A DNA stretch of 64,000 nucleotides from Flavobacterium hungaricum (lineage in GTDB: Bacteria; Bacteroidota; Bacteroidia; Flavobacteriales; Flavobacteriaceae), in assembly GCF_015182285.1 (NCBI RefSeq), contig NZ_PRDM01000001.1:1550001-1614000 (forward strand), written 5' to 3'. The position numbers and the translations under genes were made by a program. Below the pieces are notes generated by a model, which saw only the letters and a program-made list of their open reading frames with translations, searched no databases and was not told the DNA's origin. Positions 61,216 through 64,000 of this stretch are shown here, piece after piece (the stretch's first letter is position 1; the number at the start of each line of letters is the position of its first letter).

Positions 61216-63132
61216 TTATGAGAATTGTGTCAATTGAAATTTACTCTTAATCAGTTCCTCGAGGTCTTTCATTGGGGTCAAAGCATTTTTTAATTTTTCT
61301 TTGTCACTTTTAGACATTTCTCTTAAATTAATATATTGGCCAGAGTCGTCATTTTTTAATCCTTCAACAGTTCTAAATTTAGAAAGAGTTAAAAAAGCTT
61401 CTGCACAGCTTAAGTAAATTTCGGCATTTTTAGAATCTGTAATGGCTAATTGTTTGAATCTTAAATACGTATTTTGAATTCCTTTGATATTGGCATTCAA
61501 TATCAATAAACGCGCACCATCGATCAAAGGCATCAGGGCGCGGGTTTTAATATCAAATTTTCCTTTATGCGGTCCTTCTTCTTCGATAATAAATTTTTTG
61601 AAGAAACTTAAAGGAGAATTTCTTTTTAAAGCATCATTTCCTAAAAAGTCAAAAAACAAGGTATTGTTTACAGCATTTTTGAAAATAACATTTTCTATTG
61701 CTTCTTCAATCTTTGGCTCACCAAAAACAATTTCATAATCAAAGAAAATACTGCTTAGATCATTGCTGTTTTCACCTGGAGTATTCATCCAATTGTTGTA
61801 TTGTTTTGTCCAGTCACTCAGGGATTTACACCAAAGCATATTGCTTCCCATATGTCCGTTAGGGCAATATTCGTAACCAACTTTTTCCAGAATAGCAGTT
61901 GTTCTTTTGGCCAATCTTAAGAAATAATCTTTTACTTCGCGATATTTCTCTGGAGTAACATCTTCAAAAATTAAAATACTATCTTGGTCTGTAAGCAGTA
62001 ATTGCTCTTTACGCCCCTGACTTCCAATGCTTAACCATGCAAAACGTGCAGGAGGGGAGCCCAAATCTAAAATAGACAGCTCTACTGCTCTTTTTATAAT
62101 AGCCAAGTTAATCTCGCTTGCAATATTGCTGACATGCGAAATTGGAATATTTTTCTGAATCGAATTCTGGATCAAGTCTGACAGACGATCGCGAATTTGT
62201 TTTAAATCTTTTGGAAGCTGCGAACGTTTAATTTCTTTGATTAAAACGCCAGGGTTACTGGCTTGAGCCACAATAAGATCGTGTTCTGATATAATTCCTT
62301 TTACCGCAGATTTGCTTGTACCGTCTTTGGTAACACACAAATGGGTAACATTATATTTTAGCATTAACAATTGTGCTTCTGCCAGAGATACATTTTCGAT
62401 AACGGTAACCACCGGCGAAGACATGATTTTGTCAATAGTTTCGGTAATCGGATAGCGGCCTGTTGCAATTTTGGATGATAAATCGGCATTGGTAACAATT
62501 CCGATTGGATGGTTTTTTTCGCCGCAGATTACAATATTATCCACCATAGAATCTGTCATCAGGATAGCAACATCCTTAATGATATGATTTGCCTGAGTGG
62601 TCAGTGGTGAATTATTGTAGTTAAGTGACTGAATATATTGCATTTCTGTCTGCTGATCTAAAAAATCAGTATCCGTAATTAACTTGCCGTTTGAGCTTAC
62701 GCTGTCTTTGGTATGTCTTGAATTTACGGCAAAACTCTCTAATAAAAAGTTTAAAACGTCTGAATTATTAGCGACAAAAGGTCTAAAAACAGCAATTGGA
62801 ATAGCATAAATAATACTTTCTTCACGCGCTTTTGCCGTCATCATATAGTTGTTTTTGGCAAAAAACGGACGCAGACCAAAAATATCGCCTTCATGGCATT
62901 TGTTTATAATGGTTTCTTCGGCATCTGCAATTGTAGTAAGATTGATTACACCAGAAGCCACAACATAAAAACTTTCATGAAGTGGATCGTTATTTTGAAA
63001 TAAAACAGCGTGTTTTTCTAAATTTATGACACGAATATTCGTGGCAATGTCAGATAATTCCTGAAAAGTTAGATTATCAAACGGTTTGTATTCCTTCAAA
63101 AAATCTGCAATATGCTCAGCAACTGTATTCAT
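61216..63132 (-). CDS. cNMP-binding / CBS / DUF294 nucleotidyltransferase-like protein
   Basis: The 638-residue protein has a cyclic-nucleotide-binding domain (about 10-135, with FQNNDPLHESFYVVASGVIN and CHEGDIFGLRPFF), a CBS pair (about 165-295, with VTVIENVSLAEAQLLMLKYN and GIISEHDLIVA), and a DUF294 nucleotidyltransferase-like domain (about 305-450) with GSQGRKEQLLLTDQDSILIF, followed by the DUF294 C-terminal domain. The nucleotidyltransferase motif GS-x-GR-x-E...TDQD is intact. It probably senses a nucleotide and modifies or binds a partner; the substrate is unknown. The DnaQ-like protein gene follows by four bases; acs is convergent with this pair. Confidence 0.9.
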   Translation of the reverse strand: MNTVAEHIADFLKEYKPFDNLTFQELSDIATNIRVINLEKHAVLFQNNDPLHESFYVVASGVINLTTIADAEETIINKCHEGDIFGLRPFFAKNNYMMTAKAREESIIYAIPIAVFRPFVANNSDVLNFLLESFAVNSRHTKDSVSSNGKLITDTDFLDQQTEMQYIQSLNYNNSPLTTQANHIIKDVAILMTDSMVDNIVICGEKNHPIGIVTNADLSSKIATGRYPITETIDKIMSSPVVTVIENVSLAEAQLLMLKYNVTHLCVTKDGTSKSAVKGIISEHDLIVAQASNPGVLIKEIKRSQLPKDLKQIRDRLSDLIQNSIQKNIPISHVSNIASEINLAIIKRAVELSILDLGSPPARFAWLSIGSQGRKEQLLLTDQDSILIFEDVTPEKYREVKDYFLRLAKRTTAILEKVGYEYCPNGHMGSNMLWCKSLSDWTKQYNNWMNTPGENSNDLSSIFFDYEIVFGEPKIEEAIENVIFKNAVNNTLFFDFLGNDALKRNSPLSFFKKFIIEEEGPHKGKFDIKTRALMPLIDGARLLILNANIKGIQNTYLRFKQLAITDSKNAEIYLSCAEAFLTLSKFRTVEGLKNDDSGQYINLREMSKSDKEKLKNALTPMKDLEELIKSKFQLTQFS

Positions 63133-63286
63133 ATGTTTGATAAATTTTTTAAAATATCGAATGTAAAAATACTAAAATAAACTCTTAGAATGAAACCATC
63201 TTGATGAGAATATAATTATTTTAAAGAAATGTTAAGATTTACTGATAATAAGGCTTTAAAAAGTTTTTTTAAAATTGAAAATACAT

Positions 63287-63549
63287 AATTATTCAATAAT
63301 TGGATTTATAGAAATGTTTTAAATGAGATTTTAAAAATCAGTTTTTCAGCGATTTAAAATTCAAATAAATTAGCTGAAGGATTTTTTTATTTTTTGAATG
63401 AAAATATAAGCAGCATCATAATATTCAAAAATTGGATTTTCTGAAATGTTTTAAAGGAAATTTTAAAAATCAATTTTTGATCGATTCAAAATTCTAATAA
63501 ATCAGTTAAAAGATTTTTTTATTTTTTTGAATGAAAATATGAGAAGCAT
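63287..63549. repeat. Direct duplication of about 130 bp (diverged)
   Basis: Two units aligned at TTGG (63300 and 63432, 132 apart) and at GAATGAAAATATAAGCAGCAT (63396) versus GAATGAAAATATGAGAAGCA (63529, 133 apart). Shared landmarks include GAAATGTTTTAAA, TTTTAAAAATCA and GGATTTTTTTATTTTTTG or its equivalent. The copies differ at many positions, so the duplication is old. Confidence 0.75.
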
Positions 63550-64000
63550 ACCAAGTGTGAGAGAATTAAAATCAAACATAGATTCTGTGGAATATTTTAA
63601 ATTTCAAGCGTACAGCACATTGAGCAGGAGATTTCTAAAATATCCTATTTTACATAATATAAATTATAGTTCAAAAGTATCTATATGGAAATGGAGGCGT
63701 ATCCGTTTGCAAACGTTTAATCACGTTCTTATTCTGTTCTACTGTATGCTTCATGCTTTGCATATTTGAAAAAATAATTTTTGTATTTTCAAATAATAAA
63801 TTTTCACCCTATTGATATAAATGATTTCAAAAATTAGATTCAATATACTAAGCTTGATATTTCCCGTATTTCAGAAATAAAATTTATTTTTTCCAAATAT
63901 CGGATTTTCGATAATTGATCCAGTATTCGTATTTTTAACGAAAAACGATTCTGATAAGATATTATTAAAACTAATGACGAATATTCGAAGTCTGATATTT
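63550..64000. other. AT-rich non-coding end of the window
   Basis: No convincing gene is seen. An open frame of about 80 codons (from a TTG at 63527 or ATG at 63539) starts inside the duplicated repeat and matches nothing I know. The last 70 bases contain AACGAAAAACGATTCTGATA, ATGACGAATATTCGAAG, possibly the start of another repeat. Confidence 0.4.

Noticed and set aside
63527-63769. 80-codon open frame near the window end
   Set aside because: Its start lies within a duplicated non-coding repeat, the sequence has no recognisable family, and no promoter element precedes it.
1-64000. tRNA, rRNA, tmRNA, prophage, insertion sequences, defence systems
   Set aside because: No cloverleaf, rRNA core, transposase, integrase, phage structural or restriction/defence gene was recognised on either strand.

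Overview
The window is chromosomal DNA of a flavobacterium (Bacteroidota, most like Flavobacterium). The support is AT-rich sequence, TAnnTTTG-type -7 promoter elements, no Shine-Dalgarno sequences, a fused lpxC/fabZ gene, the T9SS regulator PorX, and a SusC/SusD pair behind an ECF sigma/FecR switch. The content is mostly core metabolism. I see no rRNA, tRNA, CRISPR array, prophage or insertion sequence.

Layout. 1-2.7 kb: minus-strand GNAT acetyltransferase (cut by the window edge), tsaE and porX. 2.9-11.2 kb: HD hydrolase, the lipid A set lpxD-lpxC/fabZ-lpxA, efp, a second lpxD-like gene, an NTF2-like protein, sucD and a small unknown gene. 11.5-21.1 kb: a nutrient-uptake locus with ECF sigma factor, FecR anti-sigma, SusC, SusD, an HExxH zinc hydrolase lipoprotein and a DUF4302 lipoprotein, ended by a strong terminator. 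21.5-34.7 kb: fabG, a VWA-like membrane protein, DUF4846, an M15 peptidase, LysR plus YeiH-type exporter, a secreted unknown, a zinc phospholipase C/S1-P1-like protein, an LTA-synthase-like enzyme, and a two-component system divergent from it. 34.8-44.6 kb: a full histidine operon, hisGDCB-(SUKH)-HA-(NIPSNAP)-F-IE, headed by a His-codon leader peptide and attenuator. 44.7-49.5 kb: CBM9-like protein, M1 peptidase, a double-glycine cysteine-rich small peptide, and a helical-repeat protein. 49.6-58 kb: leuA, leuB, then ilvD-B-N-C behind its own Ile/Val-codon leader peptide and attenuator. 58-63 kb: a structured RNA candidate, acs, and on the minus strand a cNMP/CBS/DUF294 protein with a DnaQ-fold protein whose catalytic residues are altered. 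63.1-64 kb: AT-rich DNA with a diverged 133-bp direct duplication.

Two things stand out. First, the histidine and branched-chain operons both carry classic-looking leader-peptide attenuators (five His codons; four Ile then four Val codons, each followed by a GC-rich hairpin with a T-run). Second, nearly every gap inside the operons is filled by a 'stuttered palindrome': short words of 8-14 nt repeated several times, then a middle segment, then the reverse-complement words ending just before the next start codon. At least six unrelated word families share this architecture. The hisC-hisB gap instead holds five tandem copies of a hairpin-forming unit of about 176 bp. These spacers are the least explained structure in the window.

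All calls come from reading sequence and family knowledge. No database search, folding program or comparative alignment was run.
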